The notes beneath the pieces were generated by a model. It was not told the DNA's origin, ran no database searches, and saw only the letters and a program-made list of their open reading frames with translations. DNA of 19,492 nucleotides. Origin: an uncultured Clostridium sp. (GTDB taxonomy: Bacteria; Bacillota; Clostridia; Clostridiales; Clostridiaceae). Below, one piece after another: positions 1 through 6,556 of this stretch; the first letter of the stretch is position 1; each line of letters starts with the position of its first letter. The stretch is from positions 1-19,492 of the forward strand of contig NZ_CALEVF010000219.1 of NCBI RefSeq assembly GCF_937920395.1, given 5' to 3'. The position numbers and the translations under genes are program-made.

Positions 1-136
1 CCATTTTTTCTACAGTTTCGCTAGGAAATCTTTCTGTAACATCTATTTCCGCAGCCAAAGGTTTAACTTCGTTTAATGCGAATTCACTTACCATCTGTTT
101 TACAAATTGTTGTTCTTTTGTCAATGTAAAATTCAT
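1..136 (-). CDS. bcd: Butyryl-CoA dehydrogenase, N-terminal 45 residues (runs off left edge)
   Basis: Reading the minus strand from the ATG at 136-134 gives an open frame to the window edge that begins MNFTLTKEQQFVKQMV and continues with FALNEVKPLAAEID and FPSETVEKM. This matches the N-terminal helical domain of short-chain acyl-CoA dehydrogenases, in particular clostridial butyryl-CoA dehydrogenase. In Clostridium, Bcd works with EtfAB to reduce crotonyl-CoA to butyryl-CoA, coupled to ferredoxin reduction by electron bifurcation. The start is supported by GAGGAGG seven bases upstream. It lies downstream of crt in the same direction, as in the classical crt-bcd-etfB-etfA-hbd operon; the rest is outside the window. 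The FAD-binding and catalytic regions are not visible, so the substrate assignment rests on the N-terminus and on synteny. Confidence 0.93.
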   Translation of the reverse strand, partial: MNFTLTKEQQFVKQMVSEFALNEVKPLAAEIDVTERFPSETVEKM

Positions 137-162
137 GAACCTTCCTCCTCGTTATTCTGTGA

Positions 163-227
163 AGTAGCTTAGCTACTCGTCTTTTAACTCTTAAAAGAAT
201 AGGTAGCTAAGCTACCTATTCTTTTAA
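163..227 (-). promoter_or_regulatory. Overlapping inverted repeats between crt and bcd (alternative mRNA hairpins)
   Basis: Three inverted repeats share sequence. (a) An 18-bp perfect repeat, 191-208 against 210-227. (b) A 7-bp repeat, 163-169 against 171-177. (c) A 7-bp repeat, 181-187 against 191-197, separated by CTC. In addition GTAGCTTAGCTAC at 164-176 is the exact reverse complement of 203-215, so the outer arms can pair with each other around (c). The long hairpin (a) and the large outer structure cannot form together. In mRNA orientation hairpin (a) lies nearest crt and ends in a CTTTTAA stretch, so partial termination, RNA processing or differential stability of crt versus bcd mRNA are all possible. 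The repeats are directly visible; the function is inference. Confidence 0.75.
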
Positions 228-240
228 CATAGTACTTAAA

Positions 241-1020
241 TTACTTATTTTTAAAGCATTTTTCGGTTTTTTCAAGAAATGCTGTCATTCCACTGCTTTG
301 GTCCTCAGTCGAGAAACATTCTCCGAATATTTCTGATTCATATGAAAGTGCTGAGTCTATGTCTAATTGCATTCCCTTATTAATTGCTGCTTTACAAAGA
401 CTTACAGCAATAGGTGCTTGTCCTGCAATTGTGTTTGCAAGTGCTTTAGCTTCTACTAAAAGATCTTCAAGTGCAACTACCTTATTAACAAGTCCAATTC
501 TTAATGCTTCTTCTGCATTAATAATTTTAGCTGTGTATATTAATTCTTTAGCCATTCCAAGTCCTACAAGTCTAGAAAGTCTTTGAGTACCTCCAAAACC
601 AGGAGTTATTCCAAGGCCTACCTCAGGTTGACCAAATTTTGCTTTTACAGATGCTATTCTAATATCGCAAGCCATAGAAAGCTCACATCCTCCACCTAAA
701 GCAAAACCATTTACTGCAGCTATTACAGGTTTTTCTAGTGTTTCTAGTTTTCTAAACACTTTATTTCCTAGATTTCCAAATCTTCTACCACCCAATACAT
801 CAAGATCCTTCATCTCAGCAATATCAGCACCTGCAACAAATGCTTTTCCAGCTCCTGTTATAATTACTGCGTAAATCTTGTCATCATTAGCAATTTCATC
901 TATTGCTAAGTCTAGCTCTTTTAATGTTTCTGAATTTAATGCATTTAGAGCCTTTGGTCTACTAATTGTAAGTACTGCAACTTTGTCTTCCTTTTGAAGA
1001 ACAATATTTTTGTATTCCAT
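241..1020 (-). CDS. crt: 3-hydroxybutyryl-CoA dehydratase (crotonase)
   Basis: This 259-residue protein of the enoyl-CoA hydratase/isomerase family has the usual length for Crt, which dehydrates 3-hydroxybutyryl-CoA to crotonyl-CoA in butyrate formation. The oxyanion-hole segment GKAFVAGADI lies near residue 60. The second signature is FALGGGCELSMACDIRIAS, with E113 as one catalytic glutamate. The other is E133 in GQPEVGLG, matching the two catalytic glutamates of crotonases. The ATG at 1020 is preceded by AAGGAG at normal spacing. It is followed by bcd and preceded by rex, the clostridial arrangement in which Rex controls this operon by sensing NADH/NAD+. The promoter at 1119-1147 and the Rex operator at 1058-1081 lie just upstream. 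Nothing in the frame is broken or unusual. Confidence 0.97.
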   Translation of the reverse strand: MEYKNIVLQKEDKVAVLTISRPKALNALNSETLKELDLAIDEIANDDKIYAVIITGAGKAFVAGADIAEMKDLDVLGGRRFGNLGNKVFRKLETLEKPVIAAVNGFALGGGCELSMACDIRIASVKAKFGQPEVGLGITPGFGGTQRLSRLVGLGMAKELIYTAKIINAEEALRIGLVNKVVALEDLLVEAKALANTIAGQAPIAVSLCKAAINKGMQLDIDSALSYESEIFGECFSTEDQSSGMTAFLEKTEKCFKNK

Positions 1021-1057
1021 AACAATCCACTCCTTACGAATTAATCTATAAATTAGC

Positions 1058-1081
1058 TATTTGTTAATAATATAACAAATA
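1058..1081. promoter_or_regulatory. Rex operator upstream of crt
   Basis: TTGTTAATAATATAACAA at 1061-1078 matches the established Rex site TTGTTAANNNNTTAACAA at all but one fixed position. It sits in a perfect inverted repeat with 9-bp arms (1058-1066 and 1073-1081). It is about 40 bases upstream of the crt start codon, next to the rex gene itself. It lies downstream of the best promoter, so Rex bound here would act by blocking elongation, or a second promoter overlaps it. Binding is inferred, but the match is strong. Confidence 0.88.
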
Positions 1082-1096
1082 AAACTAAATATAACA

Positions 1097-1113
1097 TGAG
1101 GCCATCCACCTCA
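1097..1113 (-). other. Small stem-loop at the predicted 5' end of the crt mRNA
   Basis: In mRNA sense the predicted transcript begins at about 1112 with GAGGTGGATGGCCTC, which folds as a 4-5 bp stem (1109-1113 with 1097-1101) and a 7-base loop. The same CCTCA segment can pair instead with 1130-1136, which lies upstream of the start point and would exist only in read-through RNA from rex. A 5'-terminal hairpin may stabilise the message. The structure is short and its role is inferred. Confidence 0.35.
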
Positions 1114-1118
1114 ATTAC

Positions 1119-1147
1119 ATTATATATCTTTGAGGTAATTATATCAA
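1119..1147 (-). promoter_or_regulatory. Sigma-A promoter of the crt operon
   Basis: On the minus strand TTGATA (1147-1142) is followed by a 17-base spacer and a perfect TATAAT (1124-1119). This places the start of transcription near 1112, about 90 bases upstream of the crt ATG. The promoter lies between the rex stop codon and crt, so crt-bcd can be expressed independently of rex. The Rex operator lies about 35 bases downstream of the start point. Confidence 0.8.
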
Positions 1148-1164
1148 CAAGAAATAATTGTTTT

Positions 1165-1803
1165 TTATAAGTAGGTCCTATCATTCATTAAACAACTAAG
1201 CGTTAAGAGGCTCTCACTCAAATGTACATTTTCAACAATTATTTCTTTAGGTACATCTAAATCCACAGGTGCGAAATTCCATATACCCTTAACCCCATTT
1301 TCTACCATCATGTCACAAACTGTTTGAGCACTGTTTTCTGAAACACAGATTACCCCTATGTCTATTGGCGTAGTTTTAAGAAAACCTACTAATTCATCTA
1401 TGTCTATTACTTCAACGTCTCTAATTTTGAGTCCTATAAGCTTTGGATTAACATCAAAAATACCTGCCAAATTAAAAGCTAACCTTTCAAAATTGGTATA
1501 ATTGGCAATAGCCTGACCAATATTACCTGCACCTATTATGATCATTTTGTATTCTTTTGACAGTCCCAGTATACCATTAATCTCATTTAATAATTCTTTA
1601 ACATTATAACCGTATCCCTGCTGTCCAAAATCTCCAAAACAGTTCAAGTCTTGTCTGATTTGAGATGCCGTAAAACCAATTCTCTCACCTAACTCTTTTG
1701 AGGATATTCTGTCTACATCAGTTCTTAAAAGTTCTTTTAGATACCTATTGTATTTAGGCAATCTTCTAATAACTGCCATCGATATATTTTTTTTTCTTTC
1801 CAC
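1165..1803 (-). CDS. rex: Redox-sensing transcriptional repressor Rex
   Basis: The product has 212 residues, the normal length for Rex. The N-terminal winged helix (about 1-80) carries NISMAVIRRLPKY and the recognition-region sequence ASQIRQDLNCFGDFGQQGYGY. The C-terminal Rossmann domain carries GAGNIGQAIANY (residues 91-102), the NAD(H)-binding loop, followed by GIFDVNP and GIWNFAPVDLDVP. Rex is a dimer that binds operators when NADH/NAD+ is low and leaves DNA when NADH rises, so it adjusts butyrate and fermentation enzymes. The GTG start at 1803-1801 is chosen because GAGGAG stands eight bases upstream and the N-terminus fits the family. It is followed by its probable target crt with a matching operator in between. 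No convincing promoter of its own was recognised in 1804-2059. Confidence 0.96.
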   Translation of the reverse strand: MERKKNISMAVIRRLPKYNRYLKELLRTDVDRISSKELGERIGFTASQIRQDLNCFGDFGQQGYGYNVKELLNEINGILGLSKEYKMIIIGAGNIGQAIANYTNFERLAFNLAGIFDVNPKLIGLKIRDVEVIDIDELVGFLKTTPIDIGVICVSENSAQTVCDMMVENGVKGIWNFAPVDLDVPKEIIVENVHLSESLLTLSCLMNDRTYL

Positions 1804-2068
1804 GATTTACACTCCTCTGTGAATATCATAAATTTCATACTATCAATTTTAACACACATTATGGGTCAATATAACCTTTTATCTCAAATTTGATAATTAT
1901 TATACAATATCAACCACTTATAGTTTTTTTATACTATTTTTTTAAATTAATGTTATATATATTTATTTTTTTCTACAATAACTTTAATATAAATAGTACA
2001 ATAATGTATGAATGAGTTTAATTAATATTTATTAATTTTAATACTACGCTGGAGGGAAGGTGATATTT

Positions 2069-3994
2069 ATGATAGTTCTAAGTTGCAAAGATATTCACAA
2101 AAGTTATGGTATAGATGTTATTTTAGACAAAATAACATTAAGTATAAATGAAGGTGAAAGAATTGGTTTTATTGGTGCTAATGGAGCCGGCAAGTCTACA
2201 CTTTTCAAAATACTTACCTCTCAATTGGACCATGATGATGGTGAATTATTTATAGATAAAAATAAAAAACTAGGTTATTTATCCCAAAATTTATCATTAG
2301 ATATAACAAATACTATATATGAGGAAATACTATTAGTATTCGATAATTTATTAAACCTTGAGAAAAATCTCAAAACTCTAGAAATAAAAATGAGTTTACC
2401 TTATGATGCTTCAAAAGAAGATTATCAAAATAAGATTATAAAAGAATATACATTAACTTCTGAGCTTTACAATAACAGAGGTGGATATACCTATAAAGCT
2501 AAAATAAGTAGAGTTCTTAAAGGACTTGGTTTTCTTGAAGATGATTATGATAAACCAATAAATATATTAAGCGGAGGTCAAAAAACCAGGGTTGCCCTGT
2601 GTAAATTATTACTTAAAAACCCTGATATACTGCTACTCGATGAACCTACTAACCATTTAGATTTAGATGCTATAGAGTGGCTCGAAGATTACCTTAAATC
2701 TTATAAAGGAACTATGTTTATTATTTCACATGATAGATTTTTTTTAGATACTATTACCAATAAAACTTTTGAACTCATTAATGGCCATGTAGATTGTTAT
2801 AATGGAAGTTACACGAGTTTTATTGAATTAAAAAAAATAAATTATGAAATTCAATTGAAAGCATACCATGTTCAACAATCAGAAATAAAAAGGCAAGAAG
2901 ATATTATAACTAAATACAGATCCTTTAATAGAGAAAAAAGTGTAAGGGCTGCTGATAGCAGGCAAAAATCTCTGGACAAAGTTGAACGAATTCACACTCC
3001 AGATAAAGATCCACGTGACACTAGAATTAAATTTGAAACAGAAATTAAAAGCGGTAATGATGTTCTTCATATCGAGAATTTATCAAAAAGTTTTGGAGAT
3101 AACCTTTTGTTTGAGCATCTAAATCTAGACATAAAAAGGTCAGAAAAATTCGCTCTTATTGGTGAAAACGGAAGAGGTAAAACTACTCTTTTTAAAATTA
3201 TAATGGATCAAGTACCTTCTGATACTGGCATAAAAATATTAGGTAAGAACGTTTTTGTAGGATATTATGACCAAGAGCAGTCAAATTTAAATCCAGAAAA
3301 AACTATAATAGATGAAGTATGGGATGAATTTCCAAAGCTTACTACCACAGAGGTTCGTACAGCACTAGCTGCATTTCTATTCATTGGCGAAGATGTATTT
3401 AAAATTATCGCAACCCTAAGCGGTGGAGAAAGATGTAGAATTAATCTTCTAAAGATAATGTTATCTAAAGCAAACTTCTTATTACTAGACGAGCCAACAA
3501 ATCACTTAGATATTATGTCCCGTGAAGCCTTAGAAGATTCAATACTAGGATATGATGGCACCGTTGTCGTAATTTCACATGACAGATATTTTTTAAACAA
3601 AGTAATTACTAGAATACTCGAATTAAATCAGGATGGCCTCAAAGAGTATTTAGGAAATTATAGTTATTATATAGAAAAAAAGAAAAATCCCCTAAGATTT
3701 AAGTTAGAAGAAGAACAAGAAGGTATGTCAAAAACTCAAATTAACTTTGATAAAAAAAAGAAACGAGAAGAAGATAAACTGGAGAAACAAAAGAAACTGG
3801 ATTTTAAAGAACTGGAAGATAAAATTACATCACTAGAAAAAGAAATAGAAAAATTAAACAATGACCTATGCCTTGAAGAAGTTTATTCAAGTCCAAGTAG
3901 AAGTGTTGACACAAATAATCAACTTTCAAATGTAAAAAAAGAACTTGAAGAACTTTATGCAACATGGGAAGTTGCAGTATCTGAAGAAGAATAA
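2069..3994 (+). CDS. ABC-F family ATPase (translation-associated, YdiF-like)
   Basis: The 641-residue protein has two ABC ATPase domains and no membrane segments, as in ABC-F proteins that act on the ribosome. Domain 1 has Walker A GANGAGKST (36-44), signature LSGGQ (about 167-171), Walker B LLLDEPTNHLD (188-198) and the switch SHDRFF. The charged interdomain linker, about 255-315, is the ribosome-contacting arm. Domain 2 has Walker A GENGRGKTT (365-373), signature LSGGE (450-454) and LLLDEPTNHLD (471-481). A lysine- and glutamate-rich coiled coil occupies about 550-635. A GTG at 2060 is in frame, but the ATG at 2069 has the better ribosome-binding site (AAGGTGAT, six to seven bases away). 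Members either protect ribosomes from antibiotics or are housekeeping factors. Nothing here singles out a resistance role, and the C-terminal extension favours a YdiF/Uup-like housekeeping type. Confidence 0.93.
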   Translation: MIVLSCKDIHKSYGIDVILDKITLSINEGERIGFIGANGAGKSTLFKILTSQLDHDDGELFIDKNKKLGYLSQNLSLDITNTIYEEILLVFDNLLNLEKNLKTLEIKMSLPYDASKEDYQNKIIKEYTLTSELYNNRGGYTYKAKISRVLKGLGFLEDDYDKPINILSGGQKTRVALCKLLLKNPDILLLDEPTNHLDLDAIEWLEDYLKSYKGTMFIISHDRFFLDTITNKTFELINGHVDCYNGSYTSFIELKKINYEIQLKAYHVQQSEIKRQEDIITKYRSFNREKSVRAADSRQKSLDKVERIHTPDKDPRDTRIKFETEIKSGNDVLHIENLSKSFGDNLLFEHLNLDIKRSEKFALIGENGRGKTTLFKIIMDQVPSDTGIKILGKNVFVGYYDQEQSNLNPEKTIIDEVWDEFPKLTTTEVRTALAAFLFIGEDVFKIIATLSGGERCRINLLKIMLSKANFLLLDEPTNHLDIMSREALEDSILGYDGTVVVISHDRYFLNKVITRILELNQDGLKEYLGNYSYYIEKKKNPLRFKLEEEQEGMSKTQINFDKKKKREEDKLEKQKKLDFKELEDKITSLEKEIEKLNNDLCLEEVYSSPSRSVDTNNQLSNVKKELEELYATWEVAVSEEE

Positions 3995-4030
3995 AACAAG
4001 AGTTGCATCATTCACAGCTCTTGTTTTATT
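3990..4030 (+). terminator. Intrinsic terminator after the ABC-F gene
   Basis: AATAAAACAAGAG (3990-4002) pairs perfectly with CTCTTGTTTTATT (4018-4030). With one U-G wobble the stem extends to 16 bp around a 9-base loop. The descending arm contains TTGTTTTATT and the first arm overlaps the stop codon. Its symmetry would also let it stop leftward transcripts from the cysteine-rich gene that follows. Confidence 0.87.
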
Positions 4031-4086
4031 ATTAATTATTAAAGTTTTGAGCGATTAAAGGTTCCTTCTTTAATAGTAATTGTTCT

Positions 4087-4263
4087 TTATTCTTTATTAC
4101 AAGGGGTTAGCTCACCGCATATTTTACATTTTTCTTTACATTTAACTTCATCTTTAAATGTATTTAATTTTAAAGATGAATTATTAGAAGATACAAAATT
4201 ATCATCTATAATTTTTTCATCACATAATGTACAAATATTTTCATCTTCAAGTACTTTTGACAT
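4087..4263 (-). CDS. Small cysteine-rich protein, 58 aa (probable metal-binding)
   Basis: A short minus-strand frame opens with ATG at 4263 and stops at 4087. Its start has a strong ribosome-binding site, CATAAGGAG nine bases upstream, which argues that it is real. The product begins MSKVLEDENICTLCDEKIIDD and ends CKEKCKICGELTPCNKE. It has one CxxC pair near residues 11-14 and a cluster of four cysteines (42, 46, 49, 55) near the C-terminus, joined by a polar, asparagine- and serine-rich middle. Two half zinc-ribbon sites are a reasonable reading; I do not recognise the family. It lies between the ABC-F terminator and the M14 peptidase, in the same direction as the latter and about 80 bases after it, so it could be read from the same transcript. 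Function is unknown. Confidence 0.72.
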   Translation of the reverse strand: MSKVLEDENICTLCDEKIIDDNFVSSNNSSLKLNTFKDEVKCKEKCKICGELTPCNKE

Positions 4264-4346
4264 AGTATCATCTCCTTATGTTAATATATTCTACAAATGT
4301 ACCGTATATACCTTTTAAAATCATACAAAATAATTATTATATGTGG

Positions 4347-5618
4347 CTAAATTGTTGCCCCCTCTAATAAAACTTTAATGTTGTCACTATAAATCTTATT
4401 AAATTGACTTATGGGAAGAGGGTTTTGTCCAAGTCCAACTTCAATGGTATACCCGGGTCTTCTAAATTTTTCAATGAACCAATCTTTATATCCTGCATAG
4501 CTTGTAATTCCAGTTGTTTCTCCTAGATTATAACCACTTAATTGCGAAAAAATTATTGCTATTGCTCTAGCTTCGGAATTTGCTAAATTTTGAAAATTCC
4601 AGTAAATTAGTTCACCTTGAGTATGATACGCTATTACTAATCTAAATTTATTGTTTCTTGTAAGATTTGCTACAGCTTTAGATTCCGTTTCAGACTCTGG
4701 CGAGGTACCTGAATATCTAGTAGGACCTGGTCCATATATTCCATAACTTGCTTCTGCATTCTTTGATTCTTGCCACATAGCATCATAGTTATGATTAAGA
4801 TCTACTCCTCGGATATTAGCACTCCAATTTTTAGAAAAATCTAAGCTTCCATTATTCCACTTAATTAAATCATTATAATAGGGATTACTTCTCTCTAGAC
4901 CATTAAGCACTAAATCTACTCCGTCTGGGTTAACCATTGGCATAACATATATAGTGCTTGAACGAAATATATCCCTAGCATTATAACCTTCTATATTCTG
5001 CCCCATTGCATATGCTTTAGCAAAATTCTCAATAAACTTCATTAGAAGCACAGAGGTTATCCATTCAATTGCATGATGTGAGCCATTATAAAATACTTTG
5101 CTTGGTCCATTCCCTAATTTCACATAATAGATTTCTTTCCCAAGTTCACTCTTGCCAGCACTCTCAAGTTCAATAAATGGGTATCTAGCTTTTAGCCCTT
5201 CTAAATCTTTTTTCATAATATCATAAGTATAATCAATATTTGTATAAACCACATCCAGGGAGTATGGAACAATTATTACTTCACCAACTTTCAAACTATT
5301 AGCATTAATTTTAGGATTTGCAGTAATTATGCTTGCGAGCGGAGTGTAATAACGTTTTGCTATAAGATATAGAGTGTCTCCCGGTTTAATTCTATAAGTA
5401 TCATAACCTAATAAAAATCTGTTCATAAGTTTATAAGTATCAGTATCCACTTCACCTGTAGGTAATAATCCAAAATATTTTTGAAAACTTTTTACAACAC
5501 CTGCAGTTCGCGGTCCGTAAATCCCATCTATTATACCAACATCATAACCCAACTTATTAAGCAATGCTTGTATCTCTGATACCATTGTTCCTTTCGAACC
5601 TATTTTTAGGGTTTCCAA
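4347..5618 (-). CDS. M14 family metallopeptidase with PG-binding and LysM domains (gamma-D-glutamyl-diamino acid endopeptidase type)
   Basis: Starting at the TTG at 5618 the protein has 423 residues. Its domains are a peptidoglycan-binding fold (about 7-65, with the DGIYGPRT repeat core), a LysM (about 75-119, YRIKPGDTLYLIAKRYY), and an M14 zinc peptidase (about 130-417). Zinc ligands are H182 and E185 in SHHAIEW and H332 in IAYHTQGE; the catalytic glutamate is E393 in YTIEVGLG. GVDLNHNY replaces the GVDLNRN motif of classical carboxypeptidases, as in enzymes that cut between gamma-D-glutamate and diaminopimelate in cell-wall peptides. The TTG is preceded by AGGAGGG at seven bases, whereas the ATG at 5732 has no ribosome-binding site. 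The longer version would add a hydrophobic, signal-like N-terminus, so the start deserves attention: the short form has no export signal. A 7-1-7 palindrome lies at 5640-5654, just upstream. Confidence 0.88.
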   Translation of the reverse strand: METLKIGSKGTMVSEIQALLNKLGYDVGIIDGIYGPRTAGVVKSFQKYFGLLPTGEVDTDTYKLMNRFLLGYDTYRIKPGDTLYLIAKRYYTPLASIITANPKINANSLKVGEVIIVPYSLDVVYTNIDYTYDIMKKDLEGLKARYPFIELESAGKSELGKEIYYVKLGNGPSKVFYNGSHHAIEWITSVLLMKFIENFAKAYAMGQNIEGYNARDIFRSSTIYVMPMVNPDGVDLVLNGLERSNPYYNDLIKWNNGSLDFSKNWSANIRGVDLNHNYDAMWQESKNAEASYGIYGPGPTRYSGTSPESETESKAVANLTRNNKFRLVIAYHTQGELIYWNFQNLANSEARAIAIIFSQLSGYNLGETTGITSYAGYKDWFIEKFRRPGYTIEVGLGQNPLPISQFNKIYSDNIKVLLEGATI

Positions 5619-5764
5619 ATTTACCCTCCTAAAATTTCTTATGATACTATCATATTCAGTGATATAAGATATGTTACTTCTTAATAAAATAACCATAAAA
5701 ATAATAAGCCTAGAAATTACTTCTACGCTCATTATTAAACAATTTTTAATTTTAGATTATAAAT

Positions 5765-6016
5765 TTATTTTCTTTTTGTTTTATTTGTTTCCTTTATTTT
5801 ACTTACGATATATTCATAACCATTTTCAGAATGTGGTATCAAACAAGACGAACAATCTTTAATGCCATTTACAAATTTTCCATTGCCCCCACACTGCGAA
5901 AGAAAGTACAGAGGGCAATAACAAAAGAGACAATTAAATTTTTCATCGTTTTTAACTTCATGGCATGGGAAATATTCACATTCTTTATTTCTAAAAAACT
6001 TATAATTATTATCCAT
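5765..6016 (-). CDS. Cysteine-rich small domain protein
   Basis: The 83-residue product contains ten cysteines in the order NKECEYFPCHEV, FNCLFCYCPLYFLSQCGG, and GIKDCSSCLIPH. This spacing and the aromatic residues fit the cysteine-rich small domain family, found widely in clostridia and archaea and sometimes near cobalamin or metal genes. Its biochemical function is not established; metal or Fe-S binding is likely from the cysteine pattern. The ATG at 6016 is preceded by AAGGAG at good spacing. It follows the small membrane protein by 12 bases, so the two form an operon driven from the promoter at 6474-6502. The M14 peptidase lies about 150 bases downstream in the same direction and may be read through. 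Confidence 0.85.
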   Translation of the reverse strand: MDNNYKFFRNKECEYFPCHEVKNDEKFNCLFCYCPLYFLSQCGGNGKFVNGIKDCSSCLIPHSENGYEYIVSKIKETNKTKRK

Positions 6017-6028
6017 ATTTAATACTCC

Positions 6029-6436
6029 TTATCCAATTAATTTATATACACCTTGTCCTAAATAAGTTAATACGATAATTATTAACATTGATAACACCAC
6101 TTGAAGTGTCCCTTTCTTTAAAGAAAAAGAAAAATTTATTTTGTGTTTTTTATAAGCTATATTTTTTTTACTACTTAATGCATTACCCTTATGTACTACT
6201 TTAGGATGAGGATACATAATTTCACTTTTTAAGTATGCAGCTATGCTTATAATTAAAATAAATATTGATAAAATTCTTGTAATATAAAAAAAATTAAACT
6301 TCATAGAATAAGCTATAAATATAGATATTGGTATAATACAACCTAGTAACATAACTAATTTACTAACTATTAATTCTGGTACCGTTTTTACATGAATTTT
6401 TGTTTTTTTAGGCTTATAAGAATTTTTCTTTTTCAT
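6029..6436 (-). CDS. Small membrane protein of unknown function
   Basis: The product (135 residues from the ATG at 6436) begins with a lysine-rich stretch. It then has two adjacent hydrophobic segments, about residues 22-46 and 50-70, a basic loop, and a third hydrophobic segment near the C-terminus (about 110-131). No catalytic motif or known family is recognised. An in-frame ATG at 6469 lies only five bases after the TATAAT of a strong promoter and has no ribosome-binding site. The ATG at 6436, preceded by GAAGAAGGG, is therefore preferred. The gene is co-oriented with, and 12 bases from, the cysteine-rich small-domain gene. Confidence 0.75.
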   Translation of the reverse strand: MKKKNSYKPKKTKIHVKTVPELIVSKLVMLLGCIIPISIFIAYSMKFNFFYITRILSIFILIISIAAYLKSEIMYPHPKVVHKGNALSSKKNIAYKKHKINFSFSLKKGTLQVVLSMLIIIVLTYLGQGVYKLIG

Positions 6437-6473
6437 AATAACCCTTCTTCCATATTTTTTAAAATTCATATCT

Positions 6474-6502
6474 ATTATACCAAATTTTTAAATATTTGTT
6501 AA
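6474..6502 (-). promoter_or_regulatory. Sigma-A promoter for the membrane protein/cysteine-rich gene pair
   Basis: TTAACA (6502-6497), a 17-base spacer and TATAAT (6479-6474) stand on the minus strand. Transcription would begin near 6467, which rules out the in-frame ATG at 6469 as the translation start and supports the ATG at 6436. Confidence 0.78.
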
Positions 6503-6556
6503 CATAAATTTAATAAATGCAAACTATATTTTACTAATTTTCATATCCTTTAAATC

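Noticed and set aside
359..586. Open frame on the plus strand within crt
   Set aside because: It is the complement of conserved crotonase coding sequence and has no family match.
1890..1907. Possible second Rex site (TTGATAATTATTATACAA) between rex and the ABC-F gene
   Set aside because: Three of the fixed consensus positions differ and the dyad is imperfect; in such A+T-rich DNA this is expected by chance.
4054..4074. 7-bp hairpin ATTAAAG/CTTTAAT after the 58-aa gene as a terminator
   Set aside because: The stem is short and A+T-rich and no U-run follows; the stronger stem at 3990-4030 could serve instead.
5831..6022. Plus-strand frame opposite the cysteine-rich small-domain gene
   Set aside because: The minus-strand gene has a clear domain, ribosome-binding site and promoter; this frame has none.
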